Shown here: positions 19,001 to 27,129 of the stretch, piece after piece | Numbering within the stretch: the first letter of the stretch is position 1 | Layout of the letters: each line of letters starts with the position of its first letter | Source: Rhizoclosmatium globosum | Taxonomy: Eukaryota > Chytridiomycota > Chytridiomycetes > Chytridiales > Chytriomycetaceae | Assembly: GCA_002104985.1 (NCBI GenBank) | Contig: MCGO01000354.1 | Location: 1-27,752 of the forward strand | DNA length: 27,752 nt | Direction of reading: 5' to 3' | Notes under the pieces: model-generated | Told to the model about the DNA's origin: nothing | The model's database searches: none | Seen by the model: the letters and a program-made list of their open reading frames with translations, nothing else | Translations under genes and position numbers: made by a program

Positions 19001-20025
19001 TCAGAGGTCTCTCGGCAGAGGCAGAGGCACTTGCTACCACAACAACAGAGGCCTCCAGCCCCCTGTGAGCTCAAATCTGCATCCACGCAACTTGTATGTC
19101 ACCAAACACATATGCCCCACCACATTGGTGCTGTGTCTGGGGCCACAAGCAGTTGTTATGGGGTCCTCAGTCACCTATGAAAACTGAGTGAAAAGACTGC
19201 TGTTTCAACCTCTGCCGCAACCAAATCTGTGCCAGAAACACACTAGAACATATTGCCTGATGTAGCAAACCCAGAAAGAAAGGGTTTCAGAGGTCTCTCG
19301 GCAGAGGCAGAGGCACTTGCTACCACAACAACAGAGGCCTCCAGCCCCCTGTGAGCTCAAATCTGCATCCACGCAACTTGTATGTCACCAAACACATATG
19401 CCCCACCACATTGGTGCTGTGTCTGGGGCCACAAGCAGTTGTTATGGGGTCCTCAGTCACCTATGAAAACTGAGTGAAAAGACTGCTGTTTCAACCTCTG
19501 CCGCAACCAAATCTGTGCCAGAAACACACTAGAACATATTGCCTGATGTAGCAAACCCAGAAAGAAAGGGTTTCAGAGGTCTCTCGGCAGAGGCAGAGGC
19601 ACTTGCTACCACAACAACAGAGGCCTCCAGCCCCCTGTGAGCTCAAATCTGCATCCACGCAACTTGTATGTCACCAAACACATATGCCCCACCACATTGG
19701 TGCTGTGTCTGGGGCCACAAGCAGTTGTTATGGGGTCCTCAGTCACCTATGAAAACTGAGTGAAAAGACTGCTGTTTCAACCTCTGCCGCAACCAAATCT
19801 GTGCCAGAAACACACTAGAACATATTGCCTGATGTAGCAAACCCAGAAAGAAAGGGTTTCAGAGGTCTCTCGGCAGAGGCAGAGGCACTTGCTACCACAA
19901 CAACAGAGGCCTCCAGCCCCCTGTGAGCTCAAATCTGCATCCACGCAACTTGTATGTCACCAAACACATATGCCCCACCACATTGGTGCTGTGTCTGGGG
20001 CCACAAGCAGTTGTTATGGGGTCCT

Positions 20026-20030
20026 CAGTC
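20026..20030. other. Target-site duplication CAGTC, left of element 2
   Basis: CAGTC ends the satellite here and is repeated at 27321-27325 after the right LTR. Joining the two sides restores the satellite sequence CCTCAGTCACCTATG. Confidence 0.92.
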
Positions 20031-20221
20031 TATTGGAGGTGGTCGCTTGGGCGATGGACGGAAGCGGTGGAACGGATGCGTATGGATGAGTGGAATCCAG
20101 TGATAGCGGAGGAACCGAAGGTGTTTTTGGGAAAGAAAAGAATACGTGTTTATTACTTTCGACACTCCTCTTATAGGTTTCAAGTTCCAGCTCACTCGTT
20201 CCCGAAACGCTGATCTCAACA
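20031..20221 (-). repeat. Element 2, 3' LTR (coding-strand sense)
   Basis: This 191-bp LTR is identical by eye to 27130-27320. On the coding strand it begins TGTTGAGA, the classic copia LTR start, and ends CCAATA, so the 3' terminus is TA instead of CA. A TATA-like CTATAAG is at 20170-20176 and AATAAA at 20149-20154, about 20 bp further on. Confidence 0.95.
20149..20154 (-). promoter_or_regulatory. Candidate poly(A) signal AATAAA in element 2 LTR
   Basis: AATAAA on the coding strand lies in the decamer GTAATAAACA, shared with the LTR of element 1. The 5' LTR counterpart is 27248-27253. Confidence 0.5.
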
Positions 20222-20230
20222 CTTCCCCTT
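20222..20230 (-). promoter_or_regulatory. Polypurine tract of element 2
   Basis: The coding strand reads AAGGGGAAG immediately before the 3' LTR start TGTTGAGA. That is the expected place and composition for the plus-strand DNA priming site. A second similar tract, GAGGGGAAG, lies about 130 bp upstream on the coding strand (20351-20359). Confidence 0.88.
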
Positions 20231-20633
20231 GAGCGTAGAACACTGGGACCAGAGAGGCTGTTGGAATAATCAGGTATTCTTGGAGAGACTTCCGGAGCAC
20301 GCGCTTGCTTTGGCTAACTGAGACGAATGTGCCGGCGAGGGTTAGGGTGCTTCCCCTCAAGTGAGTCGTATGGAGGAGCGGAGAGATGTGGTGTGTTTTT
20401 ATAGTCAGGATGCCCAAAAACCCAGTGGGAAAAATATTGGCAGAAGTTGACTGTGAGATGTGCATTTGTGCACAGCTTGATAGAGTATATCATTGTAGTT
20501 TTAGTTTGTGTTCGATTAAAACCATTGTTAGGGAAAAATATGAACAGGAATATGCTTATGCATGTTATTGTGTGTTTGTGTGTAATTGGGGAAAAAACCT
20601 CAGTGAGGAAAAGTGCCCAATTTGTTCAGATTA
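20231..20633 (-). other. Element 2, 3' non-coding region
   Basis: These 403 bp between the RT-RNase H stop and the polypurine tract hold no convincing ORF on either strand; the 97- and 146-codon frames crossing it run into LTR or coding sequence. Notable items are the second purine tract at 20351-20359 and a TATA-like CTATAAAAA on the coding strand at 20396-20404. Confidence 0.6.
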
Positions 20634-22505
20634 TTATGTAATATCCATGTTTGTGGTTTTGTTTCCAGTGAGTGCTTGATAAGCAAGTAAGCTTATTAAG
20701 CCCATTAGTCCACGAAAGACCTGGAAGGTCTTGACTGCTAGTGCTTTTGTAAGCAAGTCTGCAGGTTGTAGGTGTGTCCTTATGTGTTCAATGACAACTG
20801 TTCCATTTTGGACAAGTTCTCGAATGAAATGGTAGCGTATGGCTGTATGCTTTGAGCGGTGCGTGTAGATGTCACTGGTGCATGCAGCAATGCATGACAT
20901 GTTGTCTTCATAGATGAGTACAGGTTTTGACAGTGGAATCTCAAGTGCATCATGCAAATGGGAGAGTGTGAGAATTTCACGTCCAAGTTCTGAGATTGCC
21001 ATATATTCAGCTTCAGTAGATGATAATGCAATCATTTGTGTCTTGGTGGATTTCCAGGAGATGAGGCCATCTGCTAGTGTTACCATGAATCCCATTTGGG
21101 AGCGTGAATCTTTTGTGTGTACAGCAAAGGCTGCATCAGCGTGTCCAATGATGGATCGGTTTCCTTGGGCCGAGTAAAATATTCCATGGTCTGGAGTTGC
21201 AACAAGGTACCGAAACATATGCATGAGGTCATCCCAGTGGCGTTGGGCTGGGAATTGTGAATAGGTTGAGAAGTAGCTGACCGCAGTTGCAAGGTCAGGC
21301 CTTGTGTTGATTGCTGCATAGCTCAGGCATCCAATGGCTTCCAGATACAGTTTTGGGTCAGAGAACGGTGCTTCTGGTATGTGGATGGGGGTAATTTTAG
21401 TGTCAGCTGGCATTGGTATTGAGCGTTTTGAGCCCTTGTTTGTTGGGTCAAAGTGTGTGCGGAATCTGTCAAGTATTTTCTTGATGTATGCAGTTTGGTG
21501 TATGAAGATTCCTTGTGGTTGGTGCTCGATTTCAATTCCAAGGCAGTAAGTAAGTTTCCCTAAGTCTCGTAGTTTGAACTCAGACTTGAGGGTAGTTATT
21601 GCTGTTGCAATTGCATCAGGTGTGCCTACAAAGACACAGTCGTCCACATAGAGCCCAATGTATACTACATTGTTAATGGTCTTTTTGTAGAATATGCTTG
21701 GGTCATTCTTGGATTGGATGTAGCCTTTTGATTTCAGGTATGTTGTGAGGCGTGTATTCCAGCATCTGCCACTTTGGCGTAGGCCATAGAGGCTTTTGTG
21801 TAGTCTTAAGACTTGGTTTGGGTTACCATTTTCATGTCCTGGTGGTTGTCGCATGTAGATGGTTTCTTGCAGTTCACCATAAAGGTATGCAGAGCTGATG
21901 TCGGCCATTGATGTGGACCATCCATTCAGGGCTGCAAGTGCCAATAACCATCTAAAGCTTGCAGAGCGGAATACTGGTGAGTATGTGAGGTTGAAATCAT
22001 AGCCTTCTCTTTGAGTGAATCCCTTGGCAACAAGTCGTGCTCTGTAGCGTTCAATCTTGCCGTCTGGGTGCAATTTCAGTTTGTATACCCATTTGCATCC
22101 AACAACGTTTGATCCAGGGGGTTTTTCCACTAGTGTGAAGGTTCCATTTTCTTGGAGCTGTTTGAGTTCATAAGCCTCGGCAGTTACCCAGTCAGCCTTA
22201 TCAGGTCTGGACATTGCTTCTTTGCGTGTTAGTGGGTCTGCTTGTTTGGCTAGCCATTCTTCTCCAAACTCTGTGACTGTCTCTGTGTTGGTTGGGTCAA
22301 GCACAGAAAGTAGTGAGGTTGGGTCGTTGTTGATGGTGCCATGATAGTGCTGTGTGTATTCTTCTGCCACTGAGTCAAAGGTCTGTAGTGCCCAGTTCAG
22401 CAGGGCAGATTTTCGAGTTGGGGGCTTATGAGTGGGGATGGGGTAGGGAGTTTTCCTTGCTTTGGTTGATTGTTTGGCTGGTGCAACCTGTTTGGTGATG
22501 GTATT
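20634..22505 (-). CDS. pol: Element 2 pol: reverse transcriptase and RNase H
   Basis: The frame is open from 22505 to TAA at 20634, and it is the same frame as protease and integrase. Numbering from GTG at 22370, RT begins near WVTAEAYELKQLQENGTF (61-78). It has ERYRARLVAKGF (107-118), the motif-A Asp157 in MADISSAYLYG, LHKSLYGLRQSGRCW (190-204) and YVDD at 241-244. RNase H has Asp412 (GHADAAF), Glu453 (SSTEAEY), Asp489 (YEDNMS) and THRSKHTAIRYHFIRE (503-518). All catalytic residues are present. The start is arbitrary because this is a polyprotein part; ordinary copia pol would run in from integrase. A short frame break separates it from the linker upstream. Confidence 0.95.
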   Translation of the reverse strand, partial: NTITKQVAPAKQSTKARKTPYPIPTHKPPTRKSALLNWALQTFDSVAEEYTQHYHGTINNDPTSLLSVLDPTNTETVTEFGEEWLAKQADPLTRKEAMSRPDKADWVTAEAYELKQLQENGTFTLVEKPPGSNVVGCKWVYKLKLHPDGKIERYRARLVAKGFTQREGYDFNLTYSPVFRSASFRWLLALAALNGWSTSMADISSAYLYGELQETIYMRQPPGHENGNPNQVLRLHKSLYGLRQSGRCWNTRLTTYLKSKGYIQSKNDPSIFYKKTINNVVYIGLYVDDCVFVGTPDAIATAITTLKSEFKLRDLGKLTYCLGIEIEHQPQGIFIHQTAYIKKILDRFRTHFDPTNKGSKRSIPMPADTKITPIHIPEAPFSDPKLYLEAIGCLSYAAINTRPDLATAVSYFSTYSQFPAQRHWDDLMHMFRYLVATPDHGIFYSAQGNRSIIGHADAAFAVHTKDSRSQMGFMVTLADGLISWKSTKTQMIALSSTEAEYMAISELGREILTLSHLHDALEIPLSKPVLIYEDNMSCIAACTSDIYTHRSKHTAIRYHFIRELVQNGTVVIEHIRTHLQPADLLTKALAVKTFQVFRGLMGLISLLAYQALTGNKTTNMDIT

Positions 22506-22519
22506 TTAGTTAATTGTTC

Positions 22520-22738
22520 TTAAGGTATGTACAAACAGGTTGGTGGGTTGATGGGTTTGTGCATGATTCTCATGTCATGTGTTTGCCATGTGCTTATGCG
22601 TCGCGCTGAAGTGTAGTGCATAGGGGTGGCGGAGTGGGCTTTTGTTGTGTTTGTCCCAATTTTTGTAGTGCTAGGATTTGGCCTTAAATCCGCAGATGTT
22701 TGTGTAGGGTCAAGGCGGGGAGTTGAGTTTGGTTGATC
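22520..22738 (-). pseudogene. Element 2 pol linker in shifted frame
   Basis: Integrase ends at a TGA (22737-22739) in the pol frame. A different frame opens at once (DQPNSTPRLDPTQTSADL and on) and runs to a TAA at 22520-22522, after which the original frame reopens at 22505 into RT. Copia linkers between integrase and RT are typically Pro/Ser/Thr-rich like this one, so this frame is probably the real coding one, bounded by two compensating one-base changes. Whether these are mutations or sequencing errors cannot be told here. Confidence 0.65.
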
Positions 22739-24149
22739 AGACCTTTAACTTCTCCTTTGGTGGGTTCTTTGACTCTATTAGTTTGATGACTTTTTGGACA
22801 GCTTTTGCTGGTGGTGGTGGTGGTTCATGGCGGCGTAGTGCGTCGAGTGTTGCATCAGATAATGTGGCTTGCTTGATTGCAATTCGTTTAAGTACTGCTG
22901 ACATCACTTTGGCGTCAAGGGTTGTGGAGTCTGTATTGTCCACATTGCGTATAAAGAGTCCAGGGGTTTCTGGGTCTTGTGTGTATGGGGCATTATGTGC
23001 GGTTGGGATTCCAGGGAATTTGGTTTCGTCAAACTTGCAGTCTCTGAAATTTCGTATGAGTAGCTTGCCGGTTGCAATGTCAATTAGTTTGACAAGGCTT
23101 GGTGACTGGCAGCCAACATAAGCAGCAACTCTTGCCCTTGGGTCCATTTTGGAGGTTGTGTCAGTAGCGTTGAGTAGGTACCAGACTTGGCATCCAAATA
23201 TTCGGATGTGGCTTGTAAGTGGTGCCATCCCATAGTAGAGTTCATATGGGGACTTGATGTTCCGGGATACTACTGGCAGGATGTTTTTGAGATAGACAGC
23301 ATGATCCAGGGCTAGACCCCAGCGGTTAAGTGGACACTTAGCTTGTATCATGAGTGCTCTTGCCATCTTTGTGATAGTTTGGAATGCACGCTCAATCTTT
23401 CCGTCAGATGATGGTGTCTTGCGCGCAGTGACTTGTAGCTCTATGCCACGGGCTTCGCAGTATTCGCGGAATGCAAGGGAGTTTCCCAGTTCACCGTCAA
23501 CTCGCACATATTTTGGTTTGTGGCCATGTACTTCAATGGCATTTTCAAGTATTCTCATGGCCATGACTAGGGTTTCATCCTTGTGTTCATGGTCATACTT
23601 GATGAAGAAGCCGGAGCCTTGGTCTGATCCTCCAGTGGTGTATGGGATGAGGTTATTGTGCGGTGGTGAGATGCTTAGGGCATCAAAGGACCAGAATTGT
23701 CCTACTGGGTAGGTTTGTGAGGGCTTCCCCTTAATTGGGGCATGGTTTGTTGTGGATTGATGGCAGATTTCACAGTTTAAATCCTTTGCTGGAATTTTGA
23801 TTGGTACAAGGTCAGTTGATGTACGGTGATTCTGCATATATGCAAGTCTGCTGACTGCTGCATGTCCCAGTCGTCGGTGTCTCAAGAGTAGTTCTTGGAG
23901 TTCCCAGTGACGACGTTTTGCTATGCGTTCCAATTGTTCGGAAGAGAGGTCAGATATTCTGAGGTCTGTGAGTTTGGCTGTAATGAGCGCATAATCACTT
24001 GTGGGTACTTGGATTCTTTCTGTGTCTTTTGTTGGCAGGAAGTGCAGTCCAAATATCTTTGTGGTTGTGGCAATGATTGGGTGTTTATCATTTGGGTTGC
24101 TACTGATTGTTTTCAGGATGTGTCCAGGCGCGTTTCCTGTTGTGTTAAG
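22737..24149 (-). CDS. pol: Element 2 pol: integrase
   Basis: The frame is open from just after TAA TAA (24150-24155) to TGA at 22737. The apparent start at 23933 is TTG and not a real initiator. Numbering from 23933: zinc-binding H19, H24, C54, C57 (RHRRLGH and CEICH); catalytic Asp84 (WSFDAL), Asp146 (VRVDGELG) and Glu181 (DGKIERAF), with the 35-residue step typical of D,D(35)E integrases; then NRWGLALDHAVYLKN, SPYELYYG and HIRIFGC, the usual copia C-terminal landmarks. It inserts the cDNA into target DNA. The region 24149-23934 encodes the stretch between protease and integrase. All catalytic residues look intact. Confidence 0.94.
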   Translation of the reverse strand, partial: LNTTGNAPGHILKTISSNPNDKHPIIATTTKIFGLHFLPTKDTERIQVPTSDYALITAKLTDLRISDLSSEQLERIAKRRHWELQELLLRHRRLGHAAVSRLAYMQNHRTSTDLVPIKIPAKDLNCEICHQSTTNHAPIKGKPSQTYPVGQFWSFDALSISPPHNNLIPYTTGGSDQGSGFFIKYDHEHKDETLVMAMRILENAIEVHGHKPKYVRVDGELGNSLAFREYCEARGIELQVTARKTPSSDGKIERAFQTITKMARALMIQAKCPLNRWGLALDHAVYLKNILPVVSRNIKSPYELYYGMAPLTSHIRIFGCQVWYLLNATDTTSKMDPRARVAAYVGCQSPSLVKLIDIATGKLLIRNFRDCKFDETKFPGIPTAHNAPYTQDPETPGLFIRNVDNTDSTTLDAKVMSAVLKRIAIKQATLSDATLDALRRHEPPPPPAKAVQKVIKLIESKNPPKEKLKV

Positions 24150-24557
24150 TTATTAGTAATGGTTTTTGTTATGGGGGAGGAGTATGTTTCGATGGTATTT
24201 GCCTATTGAGACAAAGTGGTAACCACTGTTCTCTATGTCGTTTGTTGACAGGAGGTGAGTTGTTACGTCAGGTGCATATTTTGCGTTTTTGAGGGTGATC
24301 TTGTGACCGTTGGAGAGAGTAATCTCAGCATTTCCAGTTCCTAGTGCCTTGAGACTAGGTGCGCTCTTGGATGATGTTTGAACGTTGGAGTGTTCCCACT
24401 TGATGTTGGTAAAGTATGTGGTTGTTTTGAGGATACTGGTGTTGCTTCCATTATCAATGATTATTGGGAAGCGTGGCTGCCAGGTTGTCGGTGTGGGGAG
24501 TTCAGAAATTGAGTTGTGGTTAACCCAGGCGTCTCCACCTGGGCTAATTAAAAACCC
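24150..24557 (-). CDS. pol: Element 2 pol: protease region, entered by -1 frameshift
   Basis: The frame continues from the GGGTTTT heptamer at the gag end through FPIIIDNGSNTSIL (Asp at 24453-24455) and a YAPDVTTHLLSTNDIE segment, which corresponds to the copia protease VP...NLLS region. The active-site triplet is Asp-Asn-Gly instead of Asp-Ser/Thr-Gly. The frame meets TAA TAA at 24150-24155 and is open again directly after, in phase with integrase. A second frame is open between 24202 and 24116 (ETYSSPITKTITNN and on), so two compensating one-base changes could equally explain the double stop. The protease would cleave the Gag-Pol polyprotein in particles. Confidence 0.78.
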
Positions 24558-25687
24558 TGTTCCATATTGTGGCTCTGGACAGTTTGTGCAATGGCTTCCC
24601 GTAGTTCATTGGAGAGGTTGTGATTGGCACTTGAGCCTTTCAAGGTTTCGATGACTTGCTTCACAATGTCATCTGCAGATAGGTTTGACCGCGCTTTGCT
24701 GTCGTATTTGCCTTTATAGCGTTGGTCTTTGCCTGTGTTGCCTTTCTTGGCGATGAAGTCATTGAAGCGGGGATCTTTCTTGCATTGCCAGGACCAGTGT
24801 GAGCCTTTTCCATTGCAGGTTTTGCAGATGTATTCGCGTGGGACTTGCTTCTTTGCTTTTGCAAGTGGGTTGTAACGGAAGTCAGGTTTTCCTGGCTTAG
24901 GCTGTTTGCCGTGTTTTGGGGTAGGTTGAGTGGTTTCCTCAGAGATGTCAAGATGGGTGACTGCCATGATTGGCTTGTAATCGAGTTCTACCTCGATCTT
25001 TTCAAGTAGTGTTTGAAGTTCATCCAAGTTGTTGACTGTGGCATCATCATTGATGCGGCCTTTCTGATTGGCGAAGAATGCTGTGAGACCATCGGTGATG
25101 GTAACTTTGTGTTTGGCAAATGTGTCAAGTGTTGCAAAGGCTCGAACGTTGGTGTTGGCCATGATGGGACGAATCAGCTTGCGGAATCGGTCCATGTATT
25201 CACTGATCGATTCTGTAGCTTCCATCTTGAAGTTCGTAAAGTCTTTGACAATGGTCTTGACTTGTTGGTCATTGACCGTGTTGGTTCTTGCAAACAGCTT
25301 TTGGAGTACTGCATAGGCACACGTGGAATCGGATGGTGGTACCATCTTGAGGTTGGCTGAAATGTTGATGATAATTAACGAAATTGCAGCCATGTTTTCA
25401 CGGAGGTTTCCAGGGAATGCCTGGTTTTGGTTGGCAACTGCGTTGACTAGGGTGAAGACTCCGTTGTTTTCGGTAAACGCGTGGTGGATTTGGTTTGGGT
25501 CGTTGTTACGCGCTTCTTCTGCACCGTCGTCATCGAGTGCAATATTGCCTCCACGAATGTAGTGTGTGTCAATACAGTGTATGAGCGAGTGGCGAGCCAA
25601 GACACCTTTGAGAGCGAACTCCCAGGAGATGCGGTTCATCGGTCCAGTGAGTGGTTCAATGATGTCAATGGTCTTGCTCGATTGCAT
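24548..25687 (-). CDS. gag: Element 2 Gag (capsid/nucleocapsid)
   Basis: This is a 379-residue ORF from ATG at 25687 to TAA at 24548. Residues 1-250 fit a copia-type capsid, with a MDRFRKLIRPI segment near 165-175 resembling the conserved retrotransposon gag region. A Lys/Pro-rich stretch (about 255-285) precedes a zinc knuckle, C288-x2-C291-x5-H297-x4-C302, one residue longer than the usual CX2CX4HX4C. The C-terminus is basic, then amphipathic. It would build the virus-like particle and bind the RNA. The leader before the ATG is A-rich, with a TATA-like sequence about 90 bp upstream. The stop overlaps a slippery site leading to protease. Confidence 0.92.
   Translation of the reverse strand: MQSSKTIDIIEPLTGPMNRISWEFALKGVLARHSLIHCIDTHYIRGGNIALDDDGAEEARNNDPNQIHHAFTENNGVFTLVNAVANQNQAFPGNLRENMAAISLIIINISANLKMVPPSDSTCAYAVLQKLFARTNTVNDQQVKTIVKDFTNFKMEATESISEYMDRFRKLIRPIMANTNVRAFATLDTFAKHKVTITDGLTAFFANQKGRINDDATVNNLDELQTLLEKIEVELDYKPIMAVTHLDISEETTQPTPKHGKQPKPGKPDFRYNPLAKAKKQVPREYICKTCNGKGSHWSWQCKKDPRFNDFIAKKGNTGKDQRYKGKYDSKARSNLSADDIVKQVIETLKGSSANHNLSNELREAIAQTVQSHNMEQGF
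24551..24557 (-). promoter_or_regulatory. Candidate -1 ribosomal frameshift site GGGTTTT
   Basis: The coding strand reads G GGT TTT in the gag frame, a perfect X XXY YYZ heptamer, followed directly by the gag stop TAA (24548-24550). Slipping back one base continues as TTA ATT AGC into the protease frame, which stays in phase with integrase and RT. An alternative is loss of one T from a run of six, which would turn a single gag-pol ORF into this arrangement. Confidence 0.6.
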
Positions 25688-25775
25688 TTGTGCTGTTTGT
25701 TTTTGGTTTTTGGTAAAAGCTTGTGTGCTTGTTTTTGGTTAAGATTCGTAAGTTTGTTTGGAGGGAGTTGATCCG

Positions 25776-25784
25776 TTTTTATAT
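25776..25784 (-). promoter_or_regulatory. TATA-like box upstream of element 2 gag
   Basis: The coding strand reads ATATAAAAA about 90 bp before the gag ATG, followed by a C/A-rich leader. It could be an internal promoter producing gag mRNA without the long leader. No transcript evidence is available. Confidence 0.35.
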
Positions 25785-25809
25785 GGTTGTGATTGAGAAA
25801 ATTGAGGCA

Positions 25810-25831
25810 TCACCCCATGCGTGTGGGGTGA
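25810..25831. other. Hairpin in element 2 leader
   Basis: TCACCCCA and TGGGGTGA form a perfect 8-bp stem around a 6-nt loop, about 120 bp upstream of gag. In retroelements such leader stems can serve RNA packaging or translation control; here the role is unknown. Confidence 0.5.
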
Positions 25832-26124
25832 CGATACTCTTCTTTCTCGTGTTTTCTGCATCTTTTTTCGTAATTTGAATTGGGGTTTGGTTTGTTGTAC
25901 TGTTTTTAGCGTTGTGGGTTGTGGTTTAACCGTTCTTTTATTTGTACTTCTTTAATAGAGGGGAGGCGCTTAGCCGTAGGACATAGAATGTCATGGAATG
26001 ATTCCACATTCGGAATATTCTGTGGGGGTTGTTTCACCTTCAATTTTCCGACTTGGGTGCCTCGTTTTGGGGTACAAAAGGGCGCGTGTTTTGAGAGGTG
26101 GGAGGAATCACATTGTTAATACAA

Positions 26125-26790
26125 ATGGATCATATTCGCTATTTTCCTCACTCTATGTCTTACAGTTCCAGTTTGTCTGGTGCTCCTTCTGGTTCAAGTG
26201 CCGTGCTTTGTGCAACTGGTGCTGGTTCGCTCACTCAAAATAAAGAAAGTCCTTTTGCTACTGGTTCGACTAGTTCTTATGATCCAAGTTCATTGCGTCC
26301 TTGTTGTGCCTTTGGTGGCTGCGCGTCTTCGTCCAAGGAAAACGCTACGCTCAGTAAACCGCTGTTGGACTTACTTCGAGAGGCCATTCCAGAAGTCTCT
26401 ACTCCAGAGCTCTTGGATCCGGCGGTTGACAAGATCAAGGAGGAGTCGCTTGATCTCAACGTGTATGGTTCAACTTCCGTGGTTGAAGAGGATGTCGATG
26501 ATTTTGTTGAAGAAGTTGTTGAGGAGGAGTCGGTGTTTTCGCCCGTCCCTGAAGATGGTTGGGATGTGGTTGAGACTGCTGAGTCGTTGTCGACGTTGGG
26601 GGATTTGGAGAGCGAGCCTGATGTGGAGGAACGTGTGTCTTTGGATCGATCAATGTTTCCGCGGCATGTTCGTTTTGCTGATGGAAAGTTCTTCGTCAGC
26701 GGAGATTGCCGCCCGGCACACGTGATTGTTGTTCCGGGAACTACGTTTTATCGTTTAGTTGAGAGTCACGGTGTAAGGGGCAAGGGGTAG
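26125..26790 (+). CDS. Unrecognised acidic protein, antisense to element 2
   Basis: This 221-residue ORF runs from ATG at 26125 (context ACAAATGG, favourable) to TAG at 26790. It lies on the strand opposite to gag-pol, between the 5' LTR and gag. I do not recognise the family. Visible parts are a Ser/Gly-rich N-terminus (about 11-70, with a few Cys at 60-66), a predicted helical segment KPLLDLLREAIPE (78-90), a strongly acidic middle (about 119-170, many Glu/Asp), and a compact-looking C-terminus including RHVRFADG (180-187) and GTTFYRLVESHG (205-216). No signal peptide or membrane span is seen. Amino-acid make-up and the lack of low-quality reading argue for a real gene. It may be a captured host gene or an element-encoded accessory protein. 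RHVRF fits the short RVxF phosphatase-docking pattern, which also occurs by chance. Confidence 0.65.
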   Translation: MDHIRYFPHSMSYSSSLSGAPSGSSAVLCATGAGSLTQNKESPFATGSTSSYDPSSLRPCCAFGGCASSSKENATLSKPLLDLLREAIPEVSTPELLDPAVDKIKEESLDLNVYGSTSVVEEDVDDFVEEVVEEESVFSPVPEDGWDVVETAESLSTLGDLESEPDVEERVSLDRSMFPRHVRFADGKFFVSGDCRPAHVIVVPGTTFYRLVESHGVRGKG

Positions 26791-27115
26791 CATGGGTAAT
26801 TGGTTGGACTTTGGTTTGAAGCGTTGCGGTTTAGGTGATCACTTCAAGGTTGTGTTCAAGCATTGACGTGTTTTGGTATTTTGCGGCGCAGGTTGTTCTA
26901 CATTGAATAAGTTTGGATGTTTAGTAATGGTTATGGTAATGAGTTTCAGTTTGGTGTCGGGGAATAAGTTTCACTAAAATTCTGTTTCGTGCAATTCAGT
27001 TTGGGGTAATGAATTTCTTATCTGTTTCGGAATGTGTTTCACAATAGCTTCCTTCTTGTTCCAGTGAGGTTTCATCACTGTAGCGCTGGTGTTTGGGCAT
27101 GTAGCGGGGGTGAAC
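26791..27115. other. Element 2 leader between antisense ORF and primer site
   Basis: These 325 bp, which would include the 3' end of any antisense transcript, hold no supported gene. Two short degenerate repeats are seen (ATTCAGTTTGG-like and GAATAAGTTT twice). The minus-strand frame crossing it starts in the satellite and runs through the LTR, so I do not count it. Confidence 0.5.
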
Positions 27116-27129
27116 TAGGACTGCAAATC
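27116..27129 (-). other. Candidate primer-binding site, tRNA-Cys(GCA) anticodon-arm-like
   Basis: The plus strand just inside the 5' LTR reads TAGGACTGCAAATC, i.e. in tRNA sense. This equals the anticodon arm of a tRNA-Cys: stem TAGGA, loop CTGCAAA with U33 and anticodon GCA, then TC at positions 39-40, where the LTR begins. A tRNA 3'-end site is not present. The primer would be the 5' half of the tRNA, analogous to the initiator-Met half-tRNA used by Drosophila copia. Confidence 0.55.

Larger units (their letters stand above)
10088..20030. repeat. Satellite array B, 286-bp monomer
   Basis: About 35 monomers continue in the same orientation and phase as array A. Almost all read as identical. 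The exceptions are single-base losses in runs: five of them crowd into 10111-10590 just right of element 1 (GCC to GC, ACC to AC, GCC to GC, C5 to C4, G4 to G3). Further C5-to-C4 changes occur near 11340 and 15057, and one G4-to-G3 near 17711. No gene, spacer variation or second repeat family is seen in these 9.9 kb. The array is interrupted at 20030 by element 2 at a different monomer position from element 1. Confidence 0.97.
25688..26124. other. Intergenic region between gag (leftward) and antisense ORF (rightward)
   Basis: These 437 bp separate two divergently oriented ORFs. No ORF here is convincing. It holds a TATA-like box for the gag side, an 8-bp-stem hairpin, and on the plus strand a weak TATA-like TACAAAAG at 26073-26080 about 50 bp before the antisense ATG. 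This layout would suit a bidirectional promoter, but that is inference. Confidence 0.5.

Noticed and set aside
22723..23121. 132-codon plus-strand ORF
   Set aside because: It is a shadow of the integrase frame of element 2.
27116..27129. A tRNA gene at the anticodon-arm-like sequences
   Set aside because: No acceptor stem, D arm or T arm surrounds either site; they are only short complements to a primer.
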